From positions 68,227 to 132,226 of the forward strand of contig NZ_LN831789.1 of NCBI RefSeq assembly GCF_001013905.1: DNA of 64,000 bases, read 5' to 3'. A model generated the notes under the pieces. The model searched no databases and was not told where the DNA came from. It worked only from the letters and a program-made list of their open reading frames with translations. The position numbers and the translations under genes were made by a program. The DNA is from Streptomyces leeuwenhoekii (GTDB lineage Bacteria; Actinomycetota; Actinomycetes; Streptomycetales; Streptomycetaceae). Below, one piece after another: positions 15,268 through 23,678 of this stretch; position 1 is the first letter of the stretch; every line of letters begins with the position of its first letter.

Positions 15268-17886
15268 GTGAGCACGGCCGTGATGCTGCCGGAGCTCGCC
15301 GACGACGCCGTGGTCGACGCTCCGGTCCTTCCCGGGCAGCGGAACGCGCTGCGGTCGGTGCCGGCCTCGGGCGAGCCGGGCGACGGCAACCTGGACGACC
15401 CGCTGCGCCTCGGTCGCGCGATGCGGCTACGGCTGCGCGCTGCGGTCCAGGCGCTGCTGTCGGACCCGTCGATCGCCGGGCTGAAGGACGCGCCGAAGCT
15501 GGCGGCGGTGGTGCTGTACGCGAAGTCGCGGGCGCCGCAGGGCGAGAAGGACGACCTCCAGACCTCCATCTGGGGCTCGGAGCTCGGTCGGTGGATGGGC
15601 GTGAAGGAGTCGACCGTTCACCACAAGGTTCTGCCCGTGCTGCGTGGCTCGGGCGCGCTGCGGACCCGTGTGGTGAGGGACGCGAAGGGGCACCCGACCG
15701 GCCTGGACTGCCTGGTCATGCCGCTGTGGCACGCCCACCACGGTGGGGGAGCGGGGCACCCGCTGGCGCTGACGAAGGCGGAGCTGGCGACGCTGCTGCG
15801 CCTCATCGAGGCCCTGTTCGGGCACGGCTGGACGCCGGAGAACAAGGAGCCGACGCCGCCGGGGCTGCTGGCCGGCCGTCGGGGCAAGGGTGCGGCGACC
15901 GATCGGCTCGGGCTGCTGCTGATGGTGCTGAACACGCGGGCGTCGGGCTGGCTGCAGCTGTGTGGCGGCTCGGTCAAGAAGAAGGAGGGGCGCGGGGCGG
16001 CGACGCTGGCGCGGTTGCTCGGCTGCTCGCCGTCCGGGGCGCGGAAGGTCCTGGCCAGGTTGACGGAGGCCGGTGTCGTGGCCCGGCAGCGCAAGTCAAC
16101 GACGACGCGGATGAACGGCCGGGGCAAGGTCATGCTGCTGCCCGTGGCTCGTGCGTACGGCCGCACCTTGGCCTCTGTGGAGGCTGCTCAGGGGTCCGAT
16201 CCTGAGTTTTCGGCGCGTCCTGATGGTGCCTGCGGAGATCATGCTTCCGCTGATGTTGCCGGTGCCCTTGGTACGTCTGGGATCGGTGGTGTTGAGCAGG
16301 CGGATAAGGCCGGGGATCAGGAGCGTCCCGATGGTGCAGAGCTCCACGCAGACCACGCTTCTGTGGTTACTCAGGTAGTTCTCCCGCAGCTCTCTTGTGG
16401 TTTTTCCGGCGAAGGCCGTGGGGCTGAAGGCCGTCGGCCGGAGCGCGCGTGCGTGCGCGAGGACCAGGCCGCCGACGGCCAGGGCGCCGTTGCCGAGTCA
16501 GCGCCGCTGGTGGCCGAGGACGGCCCGCTGCGCGGGGAAAAGCCGGAAGAGTCCCCGGTCGAAGGGCGTGATGGGCAGCGTGCTGCCGGGGCTGGGGCCG
16601 GTGGCCGGCCGAAGGCCGTGGGGTGGGAAAAGGCGCAGCAGCAGCGGAGGGTGGGCCTTCCGGCTGATCTTGGTCTGCGGGTGGCTCTGGGGCCGGTCGC
16701 GGGGCTGTGGGCGCGGCTGTCGGGCTGGCAGCAGGGCCAGGTGGAGGCGGCGGCGCAGGCGGAGCTGACCCGGCTGGCGGGCATGCTGGAGCGGCCGGAG
16801 ATGGCACCGCGGCTGCTGGCCGACCGGTTCACCGACCGGCTGGAGGAGACCGGCGGCGAGGCCCTGGTGGAGCGCCCGTTCCCGTGGCTGATGCGGCGTG
16901 GCCTGGTGCAGCGTCAGGCGTGCTCGGACCGCCGGTGCGATGACGGGATCCGGCTGGACACGGGGGCTGAGTGCGAGAACTGCGGCAACGTGGTGCACAT
17001 CCGGCGGGCCCGGCGGGCGAAGATCGCGGCGCAGGTCGACCGGGAGCTGCCCGGCCTGAGCGAGGGCGAGCGGCGCCGGGTCCTCGAGGAGCGGCTGCGG
17101 GAGCAGGCGGCCATCGAGGCGGAGGACTTCGTGTGGCGGCGGGAGCAGGCCCGCGTGGAGCAGGCCCGCCGTGATGCGGCCCGTGCGGCTGCCCAGGAGC
17201 GGGCGGAGCGCGAGCGCCAGGCCGCGGCCGCCGCCGACGCGGTGCGCCAGGCCCTGCCGTGTGAGGACTGCGGGCTTCAGCGGTCGGCCGGCCTGTGCGA
17301 GGCGTGCGGGTTCCGGCGCCGGACCGAGGCGGCGATCGTGGAGGCCGGGCTGGTCGCCGCGACTTGGTCGGCCGACCTGGACGACGCGGACGACGTCGCC
17401 GCCGTCGTCGCCCACGTCCGGGCCTCGCTGGAGGCCGACATCGAGCGGGCCCGGCATGAGTTCCTGGAGCTCATGGAGCCGGGCGCGCTGGACGCGGACC
17501 CGGTCCTGGCGGCGTCCGCGCTCGCCTTCGCCGCGCTCCAGGCCGTGGAGCAGGCCCTGCCGGAGTACCGCAGCAGCGCCCTTGGGCGGCTGGGGCGGAC
17601 CGAGGAAGCCGAGGCGGAGGCCCGGCGGGCGTACAAGACCGAGCAGAATCGCCGCTGGTACAAGCACAACCCGAACGGTGCGGACGCCGTCGCGGCCGCA
17701 ACGAAGGCCGCCGACGCGGCCCGGGAGCGCACCGCGCAGTACCTGCTGGCGACGCGGCTGGAGCAGCTGCGCGAGCGGGCGGCGGCCCGGACCGAGGCAG
17801 CCGTGCCCGCCCGTTGGACGGACCGGTTGCCCGAGCTCGCCGCCCGCCCACTGGACGGCGACACGTCCGGGGCGGTGATCGCGTGA
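15268..17886 (+). CDS. large winged-helix and zinc-ribbon protein, candidate replication initiator, 872 aa
   Basis: I chose GTG 15268 after a GGGGGG stretch because upstream frame content is repeat DNA. About residues 45-160 hold one winged-helix-like domain (GSELGRWMGVKESTVHHKVL), and about 180-300 a second (ATLARLLGCSPSGARKVLAR). A low-complexity linker follows (310-460). The C-terminal half has Cys clusters CSDRRCDD/CENC near 555-575 and CEDC/CEAC near 665-680, alternating with long charged helices. The last codons overlap a DciA-like gene (GTGA). Two wHTH domains plus zinc ribbons next to a helicase-loader-like protein and a structured upstream region suggest plasmid replication, but I cannot assign a named family. 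Confidence 0.7.
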   Translation: MSTAVMLPELADDAVVDAPVLPGQRNALRSVPASGEPGDGNLDDPLRLGRAMRLRLRAAVQALLSDPSIAGLKDAPKLAAVVLYAKSRAPQGEKDDLQTSIWGSELGRWMGVKESTVHHKVLPVLRGSGALRTRVVRDAKGHPTGLDCLVMPLWHAHHGGGAGHPLALTKAELATLLRLIEALFGHGWTPENKEPTPPGLLAGRRGKGAATDRLGLLLMVLNTRASGWLQLCGGSVKKKEGRGAATLARLLGCSPSGARKVLARLTEAGVVARQRKSTTTRMNGRGKVMLLPVARAYGRTLASVEAAQGSDPEFSARPDGACGDHASADVAGALGTSGIGGVEQADKAGDQERPDGAELHADHASVVTQVVLPQLSCGFSGEGRGAEGRRPERACVREDQAADGQGAVAESAPLVAEDGPLRGEKPEESPVEGRDGQRAAGAGAGGRPKAVGWEKAQQQRRVGLPADLGLRVALGPVAGLWARLSGWQQGQVEAAAQAELTRLAGMLERPEMAPRLLADRFTDRLEETGGEALVERPFPWLMRRGLVQRQACSDRRCDDGIRLDTGAECENCGNVVHIRRARRAKIAAQVDRELPGLSEGERRRVLEERLREQAAIEAEDFVWRREQARVEQARRDAARAAAQERAERERQAAAAADAVRQALPCEDCGLQRSAGLCEACGFRRRTEAAIVEAGLVAATWSADLDDADDVAAVVAHVRASLEADIERARHEFLELMEPGALDADPVLAASALAFAALQAVEQALPEYRSSALGRLGRTEEAEAEARRAYKTEQNRRWYKHNPNGADAVAAATKAADAARERTAQYLLATRLEQLRERAAARTEAAVPARWTDRLPELAARPLDGDTSGAVIA

Positions 17887-18719
17887 GCAGCGAGCTGAGC
17901 GGGGTCGACCTCGCGCGCCAGGCCCTGGTCGCGGCCCGGGAAGCGGCACGGAAGAACGGGGGCGCCCGGAAGGAGAAGCCGAAGCGGCGCACCGGCGCGG
18001 TCGTACGCCGCGACGGCCGCGAGCCGCTCGGGCTCGGCAGCGCGATCAGCATGATGATGACCGAGCGCGGCATGGTCGCCCCGGCCGCCGGCGGCAGCGT
18101 CCTGGCGCAGTTCGACGACATCCTCGCCGCGGCCGCGCCGGAGCTCGCCGGGCACGTCCAGGCCATCGGCTTCGACGCGGACACCGGCCGCCTGGACGTC
18201 GCCCCCGACGCCCCCGCGTACGGCACGAAGCTGCGCTGGAGCGCGCCGAAGCTGGTCGCGGCCGCCAACGAGAAGGTGCGCGGCGCGAACGTCCGCACGC
18301 TGCACGTCCTGGCGCCCGCACCCGTGAAGGTCGGCCCCGCCACGGCGGCCGCCGACCCGACTCCGCCGCCCGTGCCCGCCGCGCCGGTGCAGCGACGGAC
18401 CCCGCCGGACGGCTACCGCCGTGCCATCGAGGCGCACCGCCAGGCCGTGCGACCGTCGAGGGTGGACCCGGCCATCGCGGAAGCGGTGGAGCGGCAGACC
18501 GCCGCGATGCGGGAGCTGAGCCGCCGCGCGTTCCCCGAGCCGGACGTGATCCCGGACGACGCGCCGGCCTCGATCGAGGCGACCCGGGCACAGCGCCGCC
18601 GCCAGGCCGCGGCCACCGAGGCCGCCGCCCTGCGCCGGGCCCGAGCTGAACGCGCCGCCGGCCAGGCCGGGACGGCGGTCACGGTCCCGCAGTCGGCGCC
18701 GCTGGGCAGGACCGGGTGA
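17883..18719 (+). CDS. DUF721 / DciA-like protein, 278 aa
   Basis: GTG at 17883 overlaps the stop of the large gene (GTGA). Residues about 45-145 match the DUF721 layout: LGSAISMMMTERG, then a body ending in LRWSAPKLVAAANEKVRG. A Pro-rich linker and a charged helical tail (from about 180) follow; the tail is longer than in typical chromosomal proteins of about 150-190 residues. DciA is the ancestral loader of the replicative helicase DnaB. A copy translationally coupled to a DNA-binding protein on a plasmid fits a replication module. Confidence 0.8.
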   Translation: MSSELSGVDLARQALVAAREAARKNGGARKEKPKRRTGAVVRRDGREPLGLGSAISMMMTERGMVAPAAGGSVLAQFDDILAAAAPELAGHVQAIGFDADTGRLDVAPDAPAYGTKLRWSAPKLVAAANEKVRGANVRTLHVLAPAPVKVGPATAAADPTPPPVPAAPVQRRTPPDGYRRAIEAHRQAVRPSRVDPAIAEAVERQTAAMRELSRRAFPEPDVIPDDAPASIEATRAQRRRQAAATEAAALRRARAERAAGQAGTAVTVPQSAPLGRTG

Positions 18720-19167
18720 GGGGACGCCATCAAGGGGCGTCAGGAGCGGCGGGTAGGCATTCACTTCAGCGGAGGAACCGTGGAAGCGTGCGGCAGGCCG
18801 TGGGCGGCGATCCGTGTGGGGGCGGTTGCGGCGCCGCCCACCGAAACGTTCAGCTTATGTGATGTCTGTCACACGTTCGATCGGCCGGATGGGTGTTCTC
18901 TGCAGGTCGGAGCGGGAGTCCGCAGGATCCGCGCAACGCGTTAGCCCTGCTCACGATCGGTGCCTGAGCGGTAACTTAGCGGAATGGTCTATGCCTGTCG
19001 GTGGTCATACAGTCACCTGGAGTCAAAAAAGGTCGGGAAGGCCATGCGCGTTTCGGCCCTCTGATCCGAAATGCTGCCGTCGAGGACCCAGAGCGGTGTC
19101 CTCCAGCGCACCCGCCTTGTTGCCATGGCGAGTTGACGCTGTGTTGGCAGGAGAGGACAGAGGTCCT
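18720..19167. promoter_or_regulatory. promoter region of the sigma-factor operon with CRP-type box
   Basis: No gene seen. It holds TGTGATGTCTGTCACA at 18858-18873, a perfect TGTGA-N6-TCACA dyad, about 310 bases before the 57-aa gene. A short GACGCC/GGCGTC stem lies at about 18722-18741, just after the DciA-like gene and possibly ending it. Composition around 18840-19040 is richer in A+T than the flanking genes. Confidence 0.5.
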
Positions 19168-19341
19168 GTGAGCGTGAACGAACTGCTCGCGCTGCTGGCG
19201 GTCATCACCGCACTGCGCGTTTTCCTCCCCGACATCCGTACGGGGATGCGCCGTCTGCTGCGTGTCGGCGCCCGTGTCGGCGTCGCCGAGCTGCTGCAGA
19301 ACCAGACGGCCCGGACCACCTCCGGCAACGGGGAGGTCTGA
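19168..19341 (+). CDS. 57-aa hypothetical protein
   Basis: GTG at 19168 follows GGAGAGGACAGAGG. The first 20 residues are hydrophobic (MSVNELLALLAVITALRVFL), then a basic amphipathic helix and a polar tail. It may be membrane-associated. The sigma-factor gene begins six bases after its stop, so they probably form one operon. Family not recognised. Confidence 0.6.
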   Translation: MSVNELLALLAVITALRVFLPDIRTGMRRLLRVGARVGVAELLQNQTARTTSGNGEV

Positions 19342-19347
19342 GACGCC

Positions 19348-19992
19348 ATGACCAACCCCGAGGACAGCGATGCCCAGCACACCCTTCCCACCTCCTTCAA
19401 GGAGGAGCTGAACGCCCTGGAGGGGATCGACTACCAGATGCCGGCGTCCCTGGACGCCTTCTACCGGATGTACGCCCGCCCGCAACTGCGCTACGCAGCT
19501 ACCGTGCTGGGCGACATGAGGGCCGCCAAGACCGTCGTACGGCGCCTGTACACCCACCTCGCCCTGAACTGGTCCGCAGCCCTGCTGGAGGAGGGCGGGC
19601 CGGAGGCATACGCGTGGCGGATGCTGAAGATGCGCGTCGAGATCCACATGCGCATGGCTGTCACGCCCACCGCAGACGGCCGCAGCACGGCATCCGCGGC
19701 GAACGCGCGAACCACCGCCGCCCACGAGGCCGCGCGTGCCACGCTGGAGGCCATGCGCAAGCATCTGGCGGCCCTGGAGTCCCCAATCGGCCTCTACACC
19801 GCCATAGCCGAGCTGCCGGAGCGCCAGTTCGACGTGATGATCCTGCAGTACGCCCTGGGCTATCCCTCCAACCAGGTCGCCCACATCATGGGCATCAACG
19901 CGGGCACCGTCCGGACGCACCGCCGCCAGGCCCGCAAACGGATCGCCACCAAGCTCGGCATCGACCTGGGTGACGACGAGGAGAAGGAGTAA
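19348..19992 (+). CDS. ECF-like RNA polymerase sigma factor, 214 aa
   Basis: A region-2-like helical part spans about residues 30-105 (LDAFYRMYARPQLRYAATVL) and a clear region 4 lies at about 150-205 (ELPERQFDVMILQYALGYPS, NQVAHIMGINAGTVRTHRRQ). The linker is Ala/Thr-rich. Length fits ECF or SigJ-type factors. ATG at 19348 is followed within five bases of its stop by the 207-aa gene, a probable partner. The upstream CRP-type box hints at control by a CRP-family protein. Confidence 0.85.
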   Translation: MTNPEDSDAQHTLPTSFKEELNALEGIDYQMPASLDAFYRMYARPQLRYAATVLGDMRAAKTVVRRLYTHLALNWSAALLEEGGPEAYAWRMLKMRVEIHMRMAVTPTADGRSTASAANARTTAAHEAARATLEAMRKHLAALESPIGLYTAIAELPERQFDVMILQYALGYPSNQVAHIMGINAGTVRTHRRQARKRIATKLGIDLGDDEEKE

Positions 19993-19996
19993 GACC

Positions 19997-20620
19997 GTGC
20001 CGCGCAGCTTCGACGAGATCCTCGACCAGGCAGCCCTCCCGAACACGGTCACCGACGAGGACCTGGACGACCTCAAGCAGGAGATCGTCCGAGACGTGAC
20101 CGCCGTGCTGATGTTCGGCGCCCGCCCGGCACCCGAAGGACACCTCCCCACCGCCCTCACCCGCGCCGACGCCGACCTGCAGGCCCTCTCCACCGAACTC
20201 CTCCACGCCGAAGACGCCGCCCAGTATCTGGCCCGCATCGTTGAGGCGCCCTTCGACGCCGACGGCGCCCTGCGCTTCGGCTGCCTGCTCAACCTCGCCC
20301 AACAGCCCCAGGGGGCCCTGTGGTGGTGGCAGTTCGCGGCCGGCGCCGGCAACGCCACCGCCGCCTACTGCCTGCACCTGTTCCACCTGCGCCGCGGTGA
20401 GCTACGCGACGCAGACCACTGGGCCCACCAGGCCCTCACCCTGGACACCAACATCCACCTGACACCGCCCTCCTCGCGCCGCCGCCAGCTGCACAGCCAT
20501 ACTCAGGCGCTCCGCGAAGCTGTCGAACGCCTCCGTGTCGACGAAGTCGCCGGCGCCCAGTTCCACCACCCCGACCACCGCCTCGCTGACCAGATCGAAG
20601 AACTCGCCGACGCCCGCTGA
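19997..20620 (+). CDS. helical-repeat partner of the sigma factor, 207 aa
   Basis: GTG at 19997 has AAGGAG upstream, overlapping the sigma-factor stop region. Residues about 90-150 look like TPR/Sel1-type repeats (LRFGCLLNLAQQPQGALWWW; AAYCLHLFHLRRGELRDADH). No membrane span, so it is not a classical anti-sigma anchor. The pairing of a small sigma factor with such a protein suggests a soluble regulator of the sigma factor; that is inference. Confidence 0.7.
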   Translation: MPRSFDEILDQAALPNTVTDEDLDDLKQEIVRDVTAVLMFGARPAPEGHLPTALTRADADLQALSTELLHAEDAAQYLARIVEAPFDADGALRFGCLLNLAQQPQGALWWWQFAAGAGNATAAYCLHLFHLRRGELRDADHWAHQALTLDTNIHLTPPSSRRRQLHSHTQALREAVERLRVDEVAGAQFHHPDHRLADQIEELADAR

Positions 20621-20846
20621 CCTCCCTCCCCCATGCCGGGCACACTCAGCGCGCGCCGTGTGGTCAGCGAGATGTCCCCGGCTGCTCGGGGGCACGGCAT
20701 CGGGCAGGTAGCAGCAGGGCAGACAGGCGAAGGAGACGCTGGCCGCCGGTACGAAGCGACAGCCTGGCGGTCCCGTATTCACCGCAACGCCGGACTGAGC
20801 GTTCGTTGGTGGTCATGAGGGTGATGGCCGGCACAGACGCGAGAAC

Positions 20847-20880
20847 CGATGGCCGCCCGGCATGGTTCGGGCGGCCATCG
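20847..20880. terminator. bidirectional terminator
   Basis: CGATGGCCGCCCG and its exact complement form a 13-bp stem with an 8-base loop. It lies between the rightward sigma operon and the leftward gene 20906-21874 and can end both. Confidence 0.8.
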
Positions 20881-20905
20881 TCTGTTCGTCGGCGGGCAGC
20901 TCTGG

Positions 20906-21874
20906 TCAGTCCTCGGTCTGGTGGGGGAGTCCGTCGTCCAGGACGATGCGGATGGTCTCGCCCTGCCCGGCGACGTCGGCGAGCTCGGCCGCGATACGGG
21001 TGTAGGAGGTCACGGCCAGGGCCCAGTCGCCCTGCAGCGGGGCCGCGGTGGAGCGGGTATTCCACAGCTCGATCAGCAGGGCGATGAGGGAGCGTCCGGA
21101 CAGGACGGTCCGGACGCGGCCTTCCTTGACGTCCTCGACGGCGGGCGGGGTGCGGAAGTGGCTGTGCTCGACGGCCAGGGCGGCGAGCCACTCCCAGGTG
21201 TCGCGGTGCGCAATCACTTCCGCGGAGGCCACACCTGCGGCCTTCAGCAGAAGGACACCGTGGGCGACCTGCGGGTCCTCCACGCCGACGGATGCCTGTG
21301 GTGTGGCAGCCGATGGCTGGGCGGTGGTCGTGCCGGGGCCCTGGAACGCGGTCTCGATGGCGTTTTTGAGAGCGAGCTCCTGGTCCTGGCTCCCGGGCTG
21401 CGGCTGCTGGGACTCAGTGTTCTGCATGGTTCCCCCCTGTGAATCGGTGTCGGACGAGACGGTCGGATGAGTTGCGGCCGGCTCGGTGAAGTCGTGGTCG
21501 GCCTCCACCGAGGGCTCCGTCGGCAGCGCGGTTTCCTCGGGGCGCGCAGGTGCGCCGTCGTCGGCCTTCTCTCCCGCCTCCTGGGCCGGCACAAGGGGGC
21601 GAGGGGTGTCGACGAGGTGCAGCAGATCCCGGAGTTCGCCCCGCGTTTCACACAGGTCACTGATCATGCGGTCCTGGCGCCGGCGTAGCTCCCGGTTCTC
21701 TTCGCGCAGTCCGGTGACGCCGCCCTGAATGAGTTCCATGGTCTTCAGGCGGCTCTGGACGATCTCACCGTGAAGCGCGGTCAGCCCCACCGTCGGGTCG
21801 TTGAGGCGTTCGAGGTCCTCCTCTATGTCCTTCAGCTTTTTCATCGCTTCACCGAACGCCTGTTTCCACCCCAC
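20906..21874 (-). CDS. coiled-coil hypothetical protein, 322 aa
   Basis: GTG at 21874 follows a GGGGG. Residues 1-85 are a coiled coil (MKKLKDIEEDLERLNDPTVG; LREENRELRRRQDRMISDLC). Residues 90-200 are acidic, Pro/Gln-rich and disordered. The last 120 residues form a folded helical domain (WEWLAALAVEHSHFRTPPAV; IRIVLDDGLPHQ). An alternative start is Met at 21844. It resembles actinobacterial proteins of unknown function found on plasmids. It ends against the bidirectional terminator. Confidence 0.7.
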   Translation of the reverse strand: MGWKQAFGEAMKKLKDIEEDLERLNDPTVGLTALHGEIVQSRLKTMELIQGGVTGLREENRELRRRQDRMISDLCETRGELRDLLHLVDTPRPLVPAQEAGEKADDGAPARPEETALPTEPSVEADHDFTEPAATHPTVSSDTDSQGGTMQNTESQQPQPGSQDQELALKNAIETAFQGPGTTTAQPSAATPQASVGVEDPQVAHGVLLLKAAGVASAEVIAHRDTWEWLAALAVEHSHFRTPPAVEDVKEGRVRTVLSGRSLIALLIELWNTRSTAAPLQGDWALAVTSYTRIAAELADVAGQGETIRIVLDDGLPHQTED

Positions 21875-22179
21875 GTGACCCCCTGGTTACTTGCAGCAAT
21901 GTGACCGCTCGTATCTCCCCACAAAGATCCCGAATGACGCGCCGGTTTCCAGCCACCCTGACCAGGGCACCGACTTCGCCGCTGCCGAGATCGCGGACCG
22001 CCGCGAGGCTGATCGGCGAGGCCGGTGAGGACCTGGCGGCGGCGGGCGGCAGCTCCCGGCCCGCCGGGCGCGGGCGACCGCTTCCACGCCACCCGAAACG
22101 ACGCACCGCCTCTGGGTTACCGAGGCCGGCCGCCCTGGCCCCGGCCCCGCCGTGTGCGGCGGGGCCCGGGGGGCGTTGT
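21875..22179. other. 305-base spacer, no gene seen
   Basis: It contains promoter DNA for the leftward coiled-coil gene at its left end and the terminator of the HNH gene (22143-22166) at its right. The rest is GC-rich sequence with open frames on both strands but no family-like content. Confidence 0.5.
22143..22166 (-). terminator. terminator of the HNH nuclease gene
   Basis: GGCCCCGCCG and CGGCGGGGCC pair perfectly around TGTG, 14 bases past the leftward stop at 22180. Confidence 0.75.
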
Positions 22180-22836
22180 TCATCGTGCGGGTTGGAAGGT
22201 GACGGGCGCGTTCGGGCAGTCCTGGGCGAGTTGGTTGAGAGCCTGCTGTTCCGCTTGGTCGATGGAGAGCTTCCACCGTGTCTTGATCGTCACCCAGTCG
22301 GTGAAGTACTGGCAGCGGTAGGCCTCGGCGGGGGGCTGCCAGGTGGCGGGGTCCTGGTCGGCTTTGGACCGGTTACTGCGGGCGGTGACGGCGATGAGGG
22401 CGCGGCTGTCATCGAGGTCGTTGGCGTAGGCCTCGCGCTCCTTCGCCGTCCATGCGCCTGCTCCGGAGTCCCAGGCTTCGGCGAGGGGGACCAGGTGGTC
22501 GATGTCGAGTCCGCGGGCGCCGTCGACGTAGGTGTCGTCGTAGGGGCTGTACCAGGTGCCGCCGGTCAGCGTGCAGCGGCCGGACCGCTGGGGCGCGTTG
22601 ACCGCCTCCTCGAGGAGGACCTCGTTACGGGTCGAGCAGCCGTCCGCGTCGGCGTCGACCCAGTGCTTGAACGCATCCCGCTCATAACCGGAGCGGGTCT
22701 CGTCCTTGACGGGCAGGGCGTCGAGGAGGGAGCGGACCGGCAGGGTGCTGGTGGTGCCGGGAGCGGCGGCGTGAGCGGGGCTGATCAGCGTAGCCAGGGC
22801 TGCGCCGACGGCGGCCAGGGTGGAGAGGATACGCAC
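22180..22836 (-). CDS. secreted HNH endonuclease-like protein (DUF1524), 218 aa
   Basis: GTG at 22836 follows AAGAGG. A signal peptide covers about residues 1-22 (VRILSTLAAVGAALATLISPAHA). The mature part has the DUF1524/HNH core GLDIDHLVPLAEAWDSG (about 105-122), with downstream Asn/Arg residues (LIAVTARSNRSKADQDPATW) and four Cys for disulfides. Such exported HNH proteins are common in Streptomyces and are presumed extracellular nucleases for nutrient release or competition. Confidence 0.9.
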   Translation of the reverse strand: MRILSTLAAVGAALATLISPAHAAAPGTTSTLPVRSLLDALPVKDETRSGYERDAFKHWVDADADGCSTRNEVLLEEAVNAPQRSGRCTLTGGTWYSPYDDTYVDGARGLDIDHLVPLAEAWDSGAGAWTAKEREAYANDLDDSRALIAVTARSNRSKADQDPATWQPPAEAYRCQYFTDWVTIKTRWKLSIDQAEQQALNQLAQDCPNAPVTFQPAR

Positions 22837-23678
22837 GGACACCTCTTGCGAAGATCCGACAGATCGAGATCTTCGTAGCGGGTGGCCGTGCGTGGACACG
22901 CCGTTTCCGGGCGGGGTTCACCCGCAGGTGCGGGAAGTCGGACGGAAGCCCCGGCAAGGGCCAAGGGTGCGGGCGTCGATGCTTCCCCTTCAGTGCTGCG
23001 ACCAGCATGCCGAGTCCCACCTCCACACCCGGATGCGGCAGTCCCGGCAGACCGACGGAGGCGCCGTCGCCGTCTGCGGCGATCCCGTCCTCGGTCCCGA
23101 TCAACCGCCGGACCTCGGTCAGGTACTCCACACAGGTTTCGCGTGGGCTGTCATATGGCTTTCCATGCAGCCCGGCGACGAAGTCGGCCGTCACAGGGCC
23201 GAGTCCGAGAACCATGCGGTGACCGGTGAGCACGGCTAGCGAGCGAGCCTGAATCGCCGAGTCCGCAGAAGGTCGTCGGGGTGTTGGTGCTGCTGGTGGT
23301 GTGGATGGTGGCGGCCGACCGGTGGACGGACAAGGACTGTGGTCTGGGGCAGTCATATGGGCTGGTGCTGACGCATGGGGCGCCGGAGCGTTATGAGGGG
23401 TGCCATAGGACGAGCCTGGTGGATCGGAGTACACGGCCGATTGCGTGGGCTCAGACGTGGGGGCCCGCAGCGCCTGGGGGCCGGAGGTGGGGAGCCACCC
23501 CCGCCCATGCGAGGGACGACCGCCCGATCGATCTCGGCATGAAGGCGTGGGGCGGAGCCTCCCCCGCGTCCGCGGGGGAGGCTCCGCCTGCCAGTCCTCG
23601 GGTCCAGCGCCTTCGCACCATGCCGTCAGCGGCTGTGTGCGGCGGCGACTACCTCGACGATGTCCTTGCTGGAACCGT
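22837..23678. other. 840-base region without a confident gene
   Basis: Open frames exist on both strands but run through repeats and lack recognisable domains. A minus-strand stretch at about 22990-23215 (VLGLGPVTADFVAGLHGKPY, then EYLTEVRRLIGTEDG) may be the remains of a small Streptomyces gene. The right third holds the CRISPR-like repeats at 23491-23588. Confidence 0.45.
23491..23588. repeat. two degenerate CRISPR-like repeats and a 36-bp hairpin
   Basis: GGAGCCACCCCCGCCCATGC at 23491 and GGAGCCTCCCCCGCGTCCGC at 23554 share a layout typical of Streptomyces type I-E repeats (GGAGC..CCCCCGCG..GCGGGG). They are 63 bases apart, close to one repeat-spacer unit of 61. The second copy is an 18-bp perfect inverted repeat with a 2-base centre (23551-23588). 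There are no cas genes nearby. It may be an array relic, or only a terminator for the mannosyltransferase-like gene. Confidence 0.35.
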
